In this document: positions 44,804 through 57,400 of the stretch, in pieces
How the letters are laid out: each line of letters starts with the position of its first letter
Position numbering within the stretch: the stretch's first letter is position 1
Source of the DNA: Petrosia ficiformis
Lineage: Eukaryota > Porifera > Demospongiae > Haplosclerida > Petrosiidae
Length of the DNA stretch: 64,000 bases
Direction of reading: 5' to 3'
NCBI GenBank assembly: GCA_947044365.1
Contig: OX345644.1
Location: 3,474,077 to 3,538,076, forward strand
Notes under the pieces: model-generated
Told to the model about the DNA's origin: nothing
What the model saw: the letters and a program-made list of their open reading frames with translations, nothing else
Database searches by the model: none
Program-made: the position numbers and the translations under genes

Positions 44804-47800
44804 ATGGATAACGAAATCTCTCATGCCTTTAAGAATGGAGATTATAAGAAAGCATCAGAGTTGTTACAGAAAGTGAGAGACCCTAATAATGTTGACTTGT
44901 TGGGTTTCTATCCAGACAAATACAAGCATATTGATTGTCACACATATAAGGTATCTCTTCTTCATCTTGCTGCTTATCATGGGTGGTTAAATATTTGTCA
45001 TCGACTAATAACAAAATACAATCATGATCTTCATGTGCATAAGGTATGTCAATCTCTTATTGACCATTCCAAACAATTTAAACAGTACAGTGGATCCCTT
45101 CTTGATATTTCTAAACAAGGTCAAACATTAACAGTTCTAGATGATGTTCCACCACCACCACCACCTTTATTCTATGCTACACTGGGTGGACACTATGAGG
45201 TAGTAAAATACCTTATTAATGAATGTAATTGTGATCCACATCAAAAAAGTGTAGAGGGAGAGACTCCATTATACCTGGCGTGTTTAGCAGGACACTATGA
45301 CATAGTAACATATCTCATTAACAAATGTCATTCTGATCCAAACACAACGATTGAACAAATGATACCTGTACCACGTTCTTCAATTCCATTTTCTTCTAAT
45401 TCCACTACACCACTATATGGCTTGTTAAGCATTGTAGATCATATCCTTTATACTCCATTACATATAGCTTGTCGTTATGGTCATTTAGACATTGTAAAGT
45501 TCCTTGTATCTGTTTCTTCAGTAGATGTTAATAGCAAAGATTCTGATGGTTATACTCCACTACATACAGCCTGTCGTTATAGTCATTTAGACATTGTGGA
45601 GTGTCTCCTTACTTCAACTTTAGCAGATGTTAATAGCAAAAACTCTAATGGTTATACTCCACTACATACAGCTTGTAATTATGGCTGTGAAGACATTGTA
45701 AAGTTCCTTGTATCTGTTTCTGCAGTAGATGTGAATAACAAAGCTTCTGATGGTTCTACTCCACTAAGTGCAGCTTGTCTTGATGGCAATTTAGACATTA
45801 TAGAGCATATGTTGTCCTTGTCCTCAGTAGATGTCAATATCAGAGTTTATGGTAATGCTGCTTCACTATATGAAGCTTGTTCTAGTGGTAAATTAAATGT
45901 CATAAAGTTTCTTTTATCTTCATCTTCAGTAAATGTGAATATCAAAGACGATGATGGATATACTCTACTACATACAGCCTGTCATTACGGTAAATTAGAC
46001 ATTGCAAAGTTTCTTGTGTCCACAGAACAAATAAACCCAATGTCAGCCAATAGAAATGGAGACACACCACTTCATATAGCATGTAGTTGTGGTAATGCGG
46101 ATATAGTAAAGTATCTCTTGTCAACAGGTCATATAGATCCAATGGTTGAAAACAGACAACAAAAAACTGCAGTACAATTGGCAGAAAATAATTATGATAT
46201 TTTGAAACTGCTTGAACCATTTACACAATGTAGAGTAGATTTCCCTGTTGAATCATACAGTAAGGTCTTCTTATGTGGTAATACTGGTAATGGTAAAAGT
46301 TCCTTGGCACACACTTTATGTCAACAAGTTAATAGGATGGATGTCTCATGGCTAGAGTGGCTAAATCCTTTTAAACAACACGAAAAGGCTGAGCCTCTCA
46401 CAGCTGGTATTGTTCCTCATCATATTCAGAGTGATGAAATAGGAAACATTGTCTTGTATGACTTTGCTGGTCATCCTGAATACTACAGTAGTCATGCTGC
46501 TGTTCTGGAAAATTTCATGTTGAGGTCTCCTGCTGTGTTTATCATCTTAATCAAGCTAACTGATACACTGGAGGATATTAAGAAGCAGTTTTACTATTGG
46601 GTTAGTTTCATTCAGAATGTTAGTAGTCGAGTGTCAAAAAAGTCTCAGGTAATTGTAGTAGGTAGCCATGCTGATGTTAAAGAGGCCAATAAAGTCAAAA
46701 ATCTTGTTGAAAATACATATTTATCCATTTTAAAACAGATCAAACAGCTGGAATATAAAGGCTTTGTAGCTATGGATTGTCGCAAACAAAATGGAACAAG
46801 TTTTGATCAATTCATTACTTACCTTTCAGAGAGCACTCAATCAGTAGTTGACAAGTCTGATAATATTAATTTCTACTGTCATGTCTTGTATGCCTTTCTC
46901 AAGACGAAGCTTGTGGGCCAAGTAGCTATCACTTCAAAGGATCTCTTACAAAAGATACAAGTTAAGAATGAACCTTCCCTTCCATCAAATGAATCTCATC
47001 TTATTGAATTTCTAACTATTCTCAGTGATAAAGGACTCATCTTGTTCATCAAAAGTACAGATTCTATTAACAGCTGGGTGATTATAGACAAATCAAGCCT
47101 CTTGAAAGAGATTAATGGCACACTGTTTGCTCCTTCACACTTTAAAGAATATTGTTCAACTTTGGCTAGTAACACTGGGATAGTACAAGTTTCTGTCCTA
47201 AGTGATGTGTTCCCTCAATATGATCCTGACATGCTATTGGAGTTTCTGAAGAGCTTGGAGTTCTGTCATGAGATTGATGAAAACACTCTCAAAATTATTA
47301 TCACCAATTTCTCATCTTCAGAGAAGCTGTTATATTTTCCTGCTCTTGTTAGTGTTGAGCCTTCCTCTGAAGTGACTATCACTGATGGGTTTGGATGGTG
47401 TCTTTGGTGTTCTAACCCTTACCAATTTTTTACAACCAGGTTTCTACATGTTCTTCTACTACGACTAGCATATACATTTTCATTAAAAGTAAGTGGTGGT
47501 GGAATCATTCAGTCTAATCCAACTCAGCAATTTGATCGATTCTGTATCGTATGGAAGAATGGTATTTGTTGGACAAGAGATGGTGTTAAATGTATTGTAC
47601 AAGTTAGTGAACAGAATCGTAGCGTTATATTACTAGTACAACCAAATGATGGAATGGAATATTGTGAAATTCGTAGTTCAGTTATCAAAAAGATACTAGA
47701 TGTTAAGAATGACTTTTGTATCTGCCCTGATACAAAAGAGTTTTTAATTTCTCCTGATCAGCTAGGCAACGCTTTACAGTGTAATCTAACTGACTTGTCT

Positions 47801-49298
47801 CTTTATGAAGTACAAGATGTTGCAAGATCTATTGTTCAAAAAAAGAAATATATTACGAATGATCGAAGTAAAACACTTAATATATCCTCACTCCTGGGAC
47901 AGTTTGAACCATACCACTCCCTCCCTCTATCAGTAATCCATCAGCTGTTTGATGATAGTAAAGTCAGTCAGTGTATCCCAGGACATGTCTTTAGAGAAAT
48001 ACAAGAAAGATGTAGACCAATAATGGATATCTATCCAGTAACCAGAGAGTCCAGCACATACCAGTCAGTTAGAGATCATCTGAACAGATTCAGTATATTT
48101 GCTGGAAGGAATCCATTTGTAAGTGAATGATTATATATTCTATGAAGCATTTATTATATGTTTGTAATGCAGAATTTAATTTTGATGTGTGTTTTAATTA
48201 TATATAGGATATCGTTGATCCTGTTCTGACTGATGATGAGAGAAAAATGATTTCTAAATCATTCTCTGTTACTACTAATCTTGAACCTGTTAGCTGTATA
48301 ATACCAGATGATGCACTAGGTGAGTATTTATAATTATTATATACCATAGCTAACAGCCACATCAAAGTTACCGACAGATGTTATATACGCGATATACACC
48401 CGACCACAGCTGGAGATGAAACCACAGGGCTGATATCAGACCTAAAATGATATTCATAATAGATTGCATCAGTCTGAGCATGCGCAATGAAGTTGTAAAT
48501 TGGAGACGAGTTGTTTACAAATGGAAAGGAGTGTAGAGCTGTAGATGTCAGGTAACATTGATGTACATGTTAGGTATAGAATATATTATATGTAGCATGG
48601 CTTCTCGGTGTGTATCAGCAATATTATCCCTTCACCCCTTGATAGCAGCCCTCGGCTTTGCCTCGTGCTGCTATCTCGGGGTTCAGGTGTGATATTGCTG
48701 ATACACACCTCGAAGCCATGTTATATATATTACATAACACATGATGTTTTGTATTATTATAATTAAAAGGTAGCCTTTTATGTGGTATCCCAGCAACTAT
48801 TTCTTCACTTAGATACATAATTCAACCAGTCACCATTTTACTTACTATCAGCACATGCCATATTGCAGTTGCTCGATAGTTGATCTTTGAGAAGGCCAGC
48901 CATTTCTCATATTGTAACTTATAGCATTTGTTTTCATTTATATATTGGAATATCGCAATGGCTCTAATTATATGCAGTTCAATGATACATGTACAAGTAG
49001 TTATAAATCTATCTCATAATTTATAGATGAGTCACATCTTGCAGCAGTTGTTCATGTGTTAAGAGATATGACACCTGACTGGATGAGATTAGGATTATAT
49101 CTTGGTATTGATAATACTACATTAGAAATCATTCAGTCTGACAATCCACTAAGAGTAGCAGATTGTCATCGAACAATGTTATCAACATGGTTGAGAAAAG
49201 GTGGAGCTAACAGAAACACTCTGATACAAGCTCTTGAGAAAATGAACAGAGGATATATAATAGAAACCATTTTTTCTCAAGTTTGTACACACCATTAA
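44804..49298 (+). CDS. Receptor gene 3: ankyrin repeats, Roc-like GTPase, COR-like region, Death domain
   Basis: Exons 44804-48118, 48208-48319 and 49027-49298 give 1232 residues, the most complete family member here. It starts MDNEISHAFKNGDYKKASEL, then about 12-14 ankyrin repeats (to residue 475) with a proline run DDVPPPPPPLFYA near 120. The GTPase has GNTGNGKSS (492-500), DFAGHPEYY (553) and GSHAD (620). A COR-like region (about 690-870) and a conserved C-terminal part (WKNGICWTRDGVKCIVQVSE, then MDIYPVTRES) follow. Exon 2 is the shared linker DIVDPVLTDDERKM. Exon 3 is a Death domain (TPDWMRLGLYLGIDNTTLE, CHRTMLSTWLR). This is the domain order of DAPK1 without its kinase, so a cytosolic death-fold signalling role is likely. 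No disabling change seen. Confidence 0.88.
48344..48735. mobile_element. Hairpin MITE (CAGCCACATCAAAG family), copy 1
   Basis: Begins ACAGCCACATCAAAGTTACC, as at 61540. Its right part, 48598-48725, is a long hairpin whose arms start ATGGCTTCTCGGTGTGTATC and end with the complement GATACACACCTCGAAGCCAT. It lies in the intron before the Death-domain exon of gene 3. Confidence 0.7.
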
Positions 49299-49559
49299 TT
49301 ATTCATCAGGTGAGTTTCGGTTGTATATTTATATTGGAAATCAACGAATTCTATTTATAATTTTTGAGAAAGTATCCTCAACTTTGTTTATGATAGTCTC
49401 TTGTCCATATGAATCAAAAACATTGTCTACTCCTCTCTCTCTTTAACAACTTTATGGTTTCTGTGGTACCTTACCAACTTTTAAGAACAGCTTCATATTT
49501 TCATACTTGGGAATACCATATGTGTATTAATTGTTGAATAAACATTTTAAAAAGAAAGA

Positions 49560-49640
49560 TCATGTAGGGACATCAAAACTGCAAAAGCACACAAACATAC
49601 CTTAGCAACACTTCCACATAACAATCCTACTTTAGTAAAA
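49560..49640. mobile_element. CCACTTCCATATAAC-family MITE fragment
   Basis: CATGTAGGGACATCAAAACTGCAAAAGCACA followed by ACACTTCCACATAACAATCC; one arm of the family seen at 40081-40286. Confidence 0.5.
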
Positions 49641-50290
49641 CTAGTTTCATCAAGTCTAAAAATATGTTTTTCTTTAGGGTTTAAGAAAATGTCCTTCCAT
49701 TATTGGTCATTGGGACTCCAGATTCACATTTTGTCAACATTATGGCTTTCGAAGAAGGTAATATTATATCTATCTATGTATTTATTCATATATTCATCTA
49801 GTTTAATATGATATTTATGTACATAATTATTATATCTACAATATGAATTTCTATCTAAGTGTGGATTTATTTATCTATTTATTCATCTATTTACCTATCT
49901 ATTTGTCTGTCTCTGTCTGTCTATTTCACTATTTGATCTACCTGCATATAAATTAATACACAGTATATAACATAATATTTTTATACATAAATATTGTATA
50001 ATTGTTTTCTTTAATTTATGTTTTAGTGACTTTGTTGTGAAAATCTTGGAAAATGAAAAACCTTTGCAGAGGATGCCTCCATTAATCTTTACAGTCTCTT
50101 TTAAAGACGCATCATCATTCATACGTCTTGTGTTTATCCTCTTACAAACGTCTGACTCCATGAGCAATTTTCTTTGTTTAATTACAATTACTGTCCAGAT
50201 TCTATTATAATTCCAAGTTCAATTTCAATTTTACGATTACTGTTATTCATTTATCAATTGCATTATATATTTCATCACTTAAGCTCATAG

Positions 50291-50551
50291 CGTCTACCAG
50301 TAATGCACAAGCCTAAACGGAACTTTACTCTTAATTCAACTGACTATATAATGCTCCTATGTATAAGACAGGTGCACATGCTGGTGTACTATCAACAACA
50401 GGTGACTATTTTATTTATCCTCATCTCAAAGCTAATCATTCTAATTTTCTTCTGCATAGGTCACTTTACTAATTTTGTTAATATTAGACTCCCATCACAC
50501 AAGTCTCGAGACAACTGGATTTCAATGGGTACTGCTCAGTTGGGTGAATAA
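50291..50551 (+). pseudogene. Dynein heavy chain C-terminal exons, copy 4
   Basis: The first exon (50291-50401) is nearly identical to copy 1 around ATGCTCCTATGTATAAGACA but has small indels. The second (50460-50551) reads HFTNFVNIRLPSHKS, then DNWISMGTA, and has lost bases where copy 1 has ALLCLL. Homology to copy 3 extends upstream (49690-50000), so both downstream flanks derive from one duplicated segment. It lies about 1 kb 3' of receptor gene 3. Confidence 0.75.
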
Positions 50552-50559
50552 AAATGACA

Positions 50560-51040
50560 CTTGCTGATGATGATAATGCACAACTACTAAATAAAAAATT
50601 TAATAAAACAAATCTTCTTTATATACCACTTATATTATGCAAGCAAATAGTACCATAGTAATTATTATAATTATAATATTACATATATATAATTATTTTA
50701 AATAATGATAGTGTAAAATCAAGCTTAATTAAGCTGCACACAATAAAATGTATTATATGTCTGACGAGAAGAGAACTGACTGCAAGCATTACATGCATGT
50801 ACTGTAGAATTACGCTACAGTGTATTAAGGTATGTCAGAGAAGGGAAAGTTGTGCTGTCTGCCATTTACTTTTACTTCTTTCCAACATCAGGCTACGCTA
50901 GGAGTCCATGCTAGACTTAGTGTTATTCTCAATTGTCAGTTCGATTGTGTGAAGGTGAGAAACAATGAACAATTAAAATTGCATTACTTCTAATTAAAGA
51001 GTATTCTGTTTGTGTTTACATTGTTTTTGCAATCTTGTAG
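50560..51040. other. Intergenic DNA and probable 5' part of the pogo element
   Basis: The first part is the decayed 3' flank shared with dynein copy 1. From about 50840 (TCAGAGAAGGGAAAGTTGTG) the text is likely untranslated sequence of the following transposon. No other gene. Confidence 0.4.
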
Positions 51041-51044
51041 TGCT

Positions 51045-52288
51045 ATGGTTAGAAACTATCGAAGGAAGAGGCCAATAAGATACTCAAAAATGGATTTAAT
51101 GGGAGCTGTGCATGCTGTGAAAGAGAGGAAGATGAAAGTATCTGCTGCTGCCGCTAGATTTGGGATCCCTCAGTCTACTCTGTATGACCATGCTTAGGGA
51201 GACATAAAAATTGGTACTGCATCTCCTACAATACTGAGCCATGCAGAAGAGAAGGAGATTGCTGTTACTCTCCAAGTATTACAAGAAACGGGATTCAGCC
51301 TGACAAAGGAAGTGGCAGGTATTGTGATTAGAGATTATTTACATGATCAACTGTTCAGGCTCAACCCTTTTAAAGATGGGATCCCTGGAAGGGATTGGTG
51401 GCAGCTTTTTTTAAGACATTGGAAAAAAAGAGATTAGTGAGTATAAACCACAACACTTGCCCACCAACAGGGCTATTTCTGCAACCCCTGAGGTTTTTGA
51501 CAAGTGGTTTAAGGAAGTTGATAAACTATTTAGTGATATTGGTTGTTATGGGGGAGGATGAGCTACAGCATAGAGTATGGAACTGTGATGAAAGTGGTTT
51601 CTGTACTGCTGTAGCATCCGAGAAAAGTTTGGCAAAATGTCGGGAAAAGGAGGTGCATGAAACCATGGGTCGTACTGGAAGGGATTATATTACAATTTTA
51701 GCTTGTGGATGTGCAGATGGCACTCAGTTCTCCTTATGTCGTTTACAAGGGCAAGAACCTTGGGGCACAATGGATGAAGAATGGGCCGCCAGCAGGCTGT
51801 CTTTATTCAGTTTCTGATAGTGGATGGAGCATTCAAATTTCCTCTAGTGGTTCTCTAAAATGTACATTCCAGCACATTGCACCAGTAGTTCCGTTTTTTA
51901 ATGGGCATTATTCTCATATAAGTCTAGAGCTATTGAAAGTACCAAAATCCAATAATATCCACCTAGTATGCCTTCCACCTCACCTTATTCAACCACTGGA
52001 TGTGAATGTGTTTGGCCCCGTTAAAAGTGAATGGCGCAAAAGTTTGAAAATGTACCAAATTCATACACGTGCTTCGATTGTTACAAAAGATTTTCCAAGT
52101 TTGTTAGCTGAACTTTGTAAAAAATCCTTCCTCCCAAGTCATTTTAAGAGTGGTTTTCGTAGATGTGGCATTCACCCATTGAATAGGGATGCTATTCCTT
52201 CAAGTAAATTTTCAAAAGCTCTTTCTTTTACAGGTAAATCAATTGATCAAGAAGATGAAACAGGAAATGGGAAACAAACAATTTTAAT
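51045..52288 (+). pseudogene. pogo/Tigger-type transposase, inactivated
   Basis: Starts MVRNYRRKRPIRYSKMDLMG with a helix-turn-helix (AAAARFGIPQSTLYDH) of the Psq/CENP-B type. A stop at 51195-51197 follows. Further on come GRDWWQLFLRHW, VFDKWFKEVDKLFSDIG (another frame), VWNCDESGFC, GRTGRDYITILACG, then after a shift VYKGKNLGAQWMKNGP and PHLIQPLDVNVFGPVKSEWR. The order is that of pogo-superfamily DDD transposases, which cut and paste at TA sites. The first Asp (CDESGF) and the third (LDV) are present. The expected second Asp in the (L/F)DGHYSH block is Asn (FFNGHYSH, about 51897). At least three frame changes and a stop make it non-functional. It ends where a MITE fragment begins. Confidence 0.85.
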
Positions 52289-52299
52289 TAAGTTTCATA

Positions 52300-52440
52300 T
52301 AACCTTACACAGGTGTTGCTCTTTGTGTATTGCTTTAGAGTGGTATAGTTACTTATGAGAGAGTACGGTAGCACTCTCTATGTAGGGATGGCACGGAAAA
52401 AAATTTGCCACCCATACATTTCAATTGCAAGTGATGAGCT
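52300..52440. mobile_element. MITE fragment and GAGAGTAC repeat, copy 2
   Basis: TTACACAGGTGTTGCTCTTTG (as at 15970) is followed by GAGAGTACGGTAGCACTCTC and ATGTAGGGATGGCACGG, as at 39306 and 59890. The small frame MARKKICHPYISIAS lacks the GTAAG donor seen in the other copies. Confidence 0.5.
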
Positions 52441-53795
52441 GTCTTAATAAACACATGCGTAGCCTTTGTTGATAACACCTCACGCGTCTCTGGTCTTCCA
52501 GTCACAACATAGTCAAGCAGATGGAAGTGGTTTGACTTCAGGTGCATCCAGGTGTAAAACTTCTTGTCTGGTTGATTGAAGGAACTGTTAGTGATGTATA
52601 ACTGTCATTGTGAGCAGAAATTCAGCAGCAGTTCACCATTAGAGTTCATATTGCCCTTGCCAAATTTGCCCAACACTCCTCTGTGTGTGCAGTTATCATT
52701 TACCACCTAGAGGCGTTGAAACCCCCGCAGGGACGCCTTCTTTCTCTTTGTCAGTATAGGTCAGGGTTGGTACATACACATTGATCATGCTCAGAAATTG
52801 CTTTTTTGCAAGGGGGATTCTGAGATAATCAATCTTTCGGAGATTCCACGTGGAAGACTTGACAGTTTGCCTGCTATGTTGTTGGCAATAGCAAAGGCCA
52901 CACCTGCATCTCAAATTCCAGCTCTCTTTTCTGTCAAGGAGAAAGTATGTGTGCTTTCTTGGATTTGCTGTTGCCACTCGAGTCTAGTCTCCTGTAGAGC
53001 TGCAATGTCGATCGTGTATCTTGCGAGCTCCTTCGATATCAGGGCTGTTCTTTGTTCGGGTTGTGAGTCACAGTCTAGCATTGTTCTTACATTCCATGTC
53101 GCCACATTAAGCTTGTTTGTTTTCTTTGTTTTCTTTTTTTTTTTTGCACCGCTGTTGTGAAGGCCCGTTGGCCGCGATATGCCAACCAGGTTGATGTGAA
53201 GCAAGCCTTGTTTACCCCACCTTTTCTGGGGGCTTCCCCGACTGGGGCGGGCAGTGCTGTCTCTGAAAAGGGCTGCCCAGACGCTCACGCAGCTGCCCCA
53301 GCCTGATGTTGTTCCAGTCAGCAGGACTGTGACCATCACACGCAAGCCGCCTGTGTGCGGAACTCATGCTAGCAGCTTCCAGCTCCTCAAGCCTACCACT
53401 GACACACTTGCTCCATCGCCACAAGACACTCAAAACACGTTATGCATATTAGTATAGAAAGATGGCATCGTGCCCCCACCATGCAGTCTCTCTGGGCTTC
53501 CACGTCTAACACTAGAGGTACACAGGTGTGCAACAAGTCTAGCAGAAAGTGAAAGCTGCCGCACAGTGGCCGCTAACTGGCCTGTTGGTGCCACCCATTG
53601 ACCTGCACAGTAGGTTCATCCGCGTGCCACTTTGCTGAAAGGACCGCCATTGCCGTAACTTAGCAATCGCTGGTTTCATCGTAACCCTGGCACTGGGCCC
53701 TAACCAGGTACTGACAGCCGGAGCCAGCTGAGCCCGGGACTACACGATTTTGGGCAGGGTCATCACTCCCTGAGGTGACAGAGCACCCTGTGCAC
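52430..53795 (-). pseudogene. LINE (CR1/craniofacial-development-2-like) 5' half with endonuclease fragment
   Basis: Read on the minus strand, a GC-richer leader (53795 to about 53130) precedes an endonuclease/exonuclease/phosphatase domain: LNVATWNVRTMLDC, LARYTIDIAALQETRLEW, a shifted-frame MINVYVPTLTYTD and, later, FYTWMHLKSNHFHLLDYVVT and TREVLSTKATH. The WNVRT and QETR blocks are the Asn and Glu metal-binding segments of this nuclease type, which nicks target DNA for retrotransposition. Several frame changes are present. The reverse transcriptase that should follow is absent, because the fragment ends at about 52430 in an unrelated repeat. The 5' end lies inside proline-rich copy 3. Confidence 0.75.
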
Positions 53796-54430
53796 CCATG
53801 GAACACTTGAAAAAGTAACAGATAGTATGGATGTGGTACTTGTGATGGTAATGGAGGGTTTTTGAACCTAGAAGAATTACTCCATTATAAGATGATAATA
53901 TTGTAGACTTATCATTACCAGACATCACTTCTTCTTTCATCAGATCCAAAGAATCTTCTGGAACTCTCATTGGTTGGAGAAACATCATCTATTTCTTTAT
54001 CTCCCTTGTAAATACTATCTTGTATTAGCGAATGGGAACTTGTCTGATGAGAAGATTTGTTATCATCAGTTGTGGAATGTAAAGATGTTATAAAATTAGA
54101 ATGAGGAAGAGGAGGAGGAGGAGAGGAAGAGATATCCATGTCTATAGAGTCTTGATTATTTTCTTCAGACACTTCTTCAATAATATCCACATTTTCTATG
54201 ACCTCTGACTGTTCTCTCTCTCTCTTCATTGCATTCAAAAGGGTCATATCACTACTATCATATTACCAGACCCTATCTCAAAGGGATCTGTGTTTGAATC
54301 GGTAATATTATTATCAGTTGCAGTTTAAATTTGTCTATCTATCCATCCTATTATCTATCCATTTGTTCTATAATATGGGTCTGTTAATACAGCGCTTGAA
54401 TCTGTAATAATAATAATAATTATTATTAGT
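53796..54430 (-). pseudogene. Proline-rich acidic protein gene, copy 3 (fragment)
   Basis: The minus-strand frame from 54247 reads MTLLNAMKREREQSEVIENV, the acidic stretch VSEENNQDSIDMDISSSPPP, and then HSNFITSLHSTTDDNKSS, parallel to copy 1. It then shifts frame after VSPTNE. A remnant of the next exon ends at about 53796, where the LINE begins. The upstream side is cut at about 54440 by the giant palindrome. It is thus interrupted by two insertions and dead. Confidence 0.7.
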
Positions 54431-54441
54431 TGCAGTTTCTC

Positions 54442-57400
54442 CATCGGGACGTGGATATATTACAGCTCGTCCCAGCCACACCCACTAGTTTAATTGTTGA
54501 GCTAAGCAGCAGAGGTACCTCAATGGTTGTGTCACTCGTATTTCTCTTCACTGATTTCTTGTTCTTCACTGTGTTGCAGAATAGTTGCATGGAATATTAA
54601 CAATGAAAGAATAATGGTAGTTTCTAATTTGAGAAACTTTAATTTGCTGCTCTTTTATACACGATTCTACCCTGATTTAAGGGTACATTATACTCAATAT
54701 TTAATGTAGTTACTGTGTAATGCATTAGCACATTAGACATTAGTATCTATAGTGATCAGATCTAAAGATCTTTTAATTTGTAAACTAAACGCAAAGTGAA
54801 ACTAAACAGATTAAGTGTGCATTATATTGAATAATTACATATGTTTCTCCAAGCCTTGTTGTTCACATGTATAATGGACTGGTGACAGTAATTAATAGTG
54901 ATGGAAAGTAAGGATCTTGGGTAATAAAGCTAGAATCTTTGATAATTTCTACATAATTATTCTAATCAACCCTAACTTCATTAGCCTTGTTGATAACATG
55001 TATAATAGACTGGTGACAGTATATTATAATCACAGAAAATAAGTATCTTTAGTAATTTAACTTATGAATCCAAAAAGGGTACATTATACTATTTCATTGT
55101 ATGTTTCTCCAAGCCCTGTTGTTTTCTGTACCTTCGACTGGTGATAGTATTTAATAACAACGGAAGATAATGATCTTTGGTAATGAAGCTAAGGATCTTT
55201 GCTAGTTTGTATGTTCCAATCATCTATAACTGGATTTCCTTTTAAAGGTGCATTATAGTGAATAACTCTATTTAATTGTACGTGTCTTCACGCCCTGTTG
55301 TTCACTGTATCTTTGACTGGTGACAGTATTTAATAGTGACGGAAGATAAGGATTTTGGTAATGAAGCTAAGGATCTTTGCTAGTTTCTATGTTTTCATCA
55401 TCCCTAATTGGATTTCATTTTAATGGTGAATTATACTAAATAACTCCATTTCATTTTATGTGTCTCCAACCCCTATTGTTCACTGTATCTTTGACTGGTG
55501 ACAGTATTTAATAGTGACAGCATGTAAGGATTTTTTTTACTAGTTTCTATATTCCAATCATCCTTAATGTGAATTTGGTATGTGATACTCAATAATTACA
55601 TTTAATTGCATGTGTTTTCAACTCCTTTTTTTTCACCATAAAATAAAAAAACAGAAATTAAGGATCTTTGGTAGTTAGTTTAAGTAACGAGGATCTTTGA
55701 TCATTTCTATATTCCAATCATCCATAACTTCATTAGCTTTTAAGTGTGCATTATACAGAATAGTCACATTTAATTTTTGTTGTTCACATGTATATATAAT
55801 AGACTGGTGACAGTATTTAATAGTAAAAGAAAGTAAGGATCTTTGGTATTGAAGCTAAGGATCTTTGATAATTTTTACATATTCCAATCAACCATGACTT
55901 CATTAGCCTTGTTGGTAACATGTATAATGGACTGGTGACAGTGTTTCATAATGACAGACAAGTAAGGATATTTGGTAGTTTAAATAATTAAGCTAAGGAT
56001 CCTTACTAATTTCTATGATCCAATGATCCCTAACTTGATTTTCTTTGCTAGTTTCTAGGTTCTAATCATTCCTAATTGGATTTCAGTTTAATGGTGCATT
56101 ATACTGAATATTGTGTGTCTCTCCAAGCCCTTTTGTTCACATATATAATAGACTGGTAACAGTATTGAATAACAACACATTAAACTTAGCTACAATAATT
56201 ACATGTCTTCATAGTATCATAGAGTGTGACATAATTTCATTTAAGGATGTTTGACATTTCCTTAAGTATCGATTTATCCTAATTTGATGCTCTTGTCAAC
56301 TCATTTGATTGTGTATGTCTTCAACCCCTGTTGTTCTCTGTATCGGATATGGAAGGTATTTCATAGTTTCTAAATCACAGCTAATTGTCTTTGCCAGTTC
56401 TTATGTTGCATTCATCCCCTGTTTTCTATGTTCTCTGTTAGTTTTTCTCTTGCAAATATTTATCTAGTGTCAGTTTAAAATGTTGTTTTAAATTAAATTT
56501 TCTAGCTTCTATCTGGAATCATCTGTTAATTAGAGGTTCTAAAATCAGCTGCTCTTTTATTGAAGTAATGGTTACTTTGATGGATTGTTATGCCATGTTG
56601 TGATGGAGTATTAAAAGCAAACAAGCTTTTTCTATCATGAAATGGTATGATAGCCCAACAAATAACTAAAAATATTCAGAATTACAACACTTCAGAACAT
56701 TCTTTGTGGTACAGAAATACATTTATTAATTACGTATGTGAAGTCATACCATTTTTAAATTAAAGAATCTATCCATTGTAGGTGTATATGAGCACTATTG
56801 AATCATGTGTTTATCTTTCTCTCCATCTGATATTTCTTCAAGCCTTCCATAATTGTATTTTGATCTCTTCATCAAATGTCACTCATAGTTTTCTACTTTA
56901 ACATAATTATTTTCTAAAATCAACATCCGTAGGTCTACACCGGGATACCCTTTTTTTAGACTTGCAATGGCAACAATTATTCTAGCTAGTTTGTGAATTC
57001 ATGTATATATATTGCAGTCAAAGTAGGTAAAAAAAATAGCAAACAGAGTAGACTGAACTCAATAATTACATTTAATTGTATGCATTTTCAACTCTTCTTG
57101 TTTGCTGAATATTAATCATAGTCTGGTGAAGAACGACTGGACATTGAGACACACACACAATTACTGAATGTAAATATTGAGTATAAAGTTTCACATTTAC
57201 AAAATAATCAAGTTTGGAAGGATGAGAATATAGAAACCAGTAATGATCGCTAGCTTCAGTTTAGAAACTACCAAACATCCTAAAATTCAGTCACTAATAC
57301 TACTGCACTTTATCACAATCAGATTAAGTGACATAATATTAGGATCTTTGGTATTTTCTGAAATTAAAGGATCTAAAGTGAAGCCGAATCCTGAAGCAGA

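Noticed and set aside
53212..53457. Open frames in the GC-richer part near 53200-53460
   Set aside because: They fall in the leader of the LINE fragment and match nothing recognisable.
54527..54709. A 60-residue protein found identically at 59460-59642
   Set aside because: The identity is due to the inverted ends of the giant palindrome; codons and composition give no sign of a gene.
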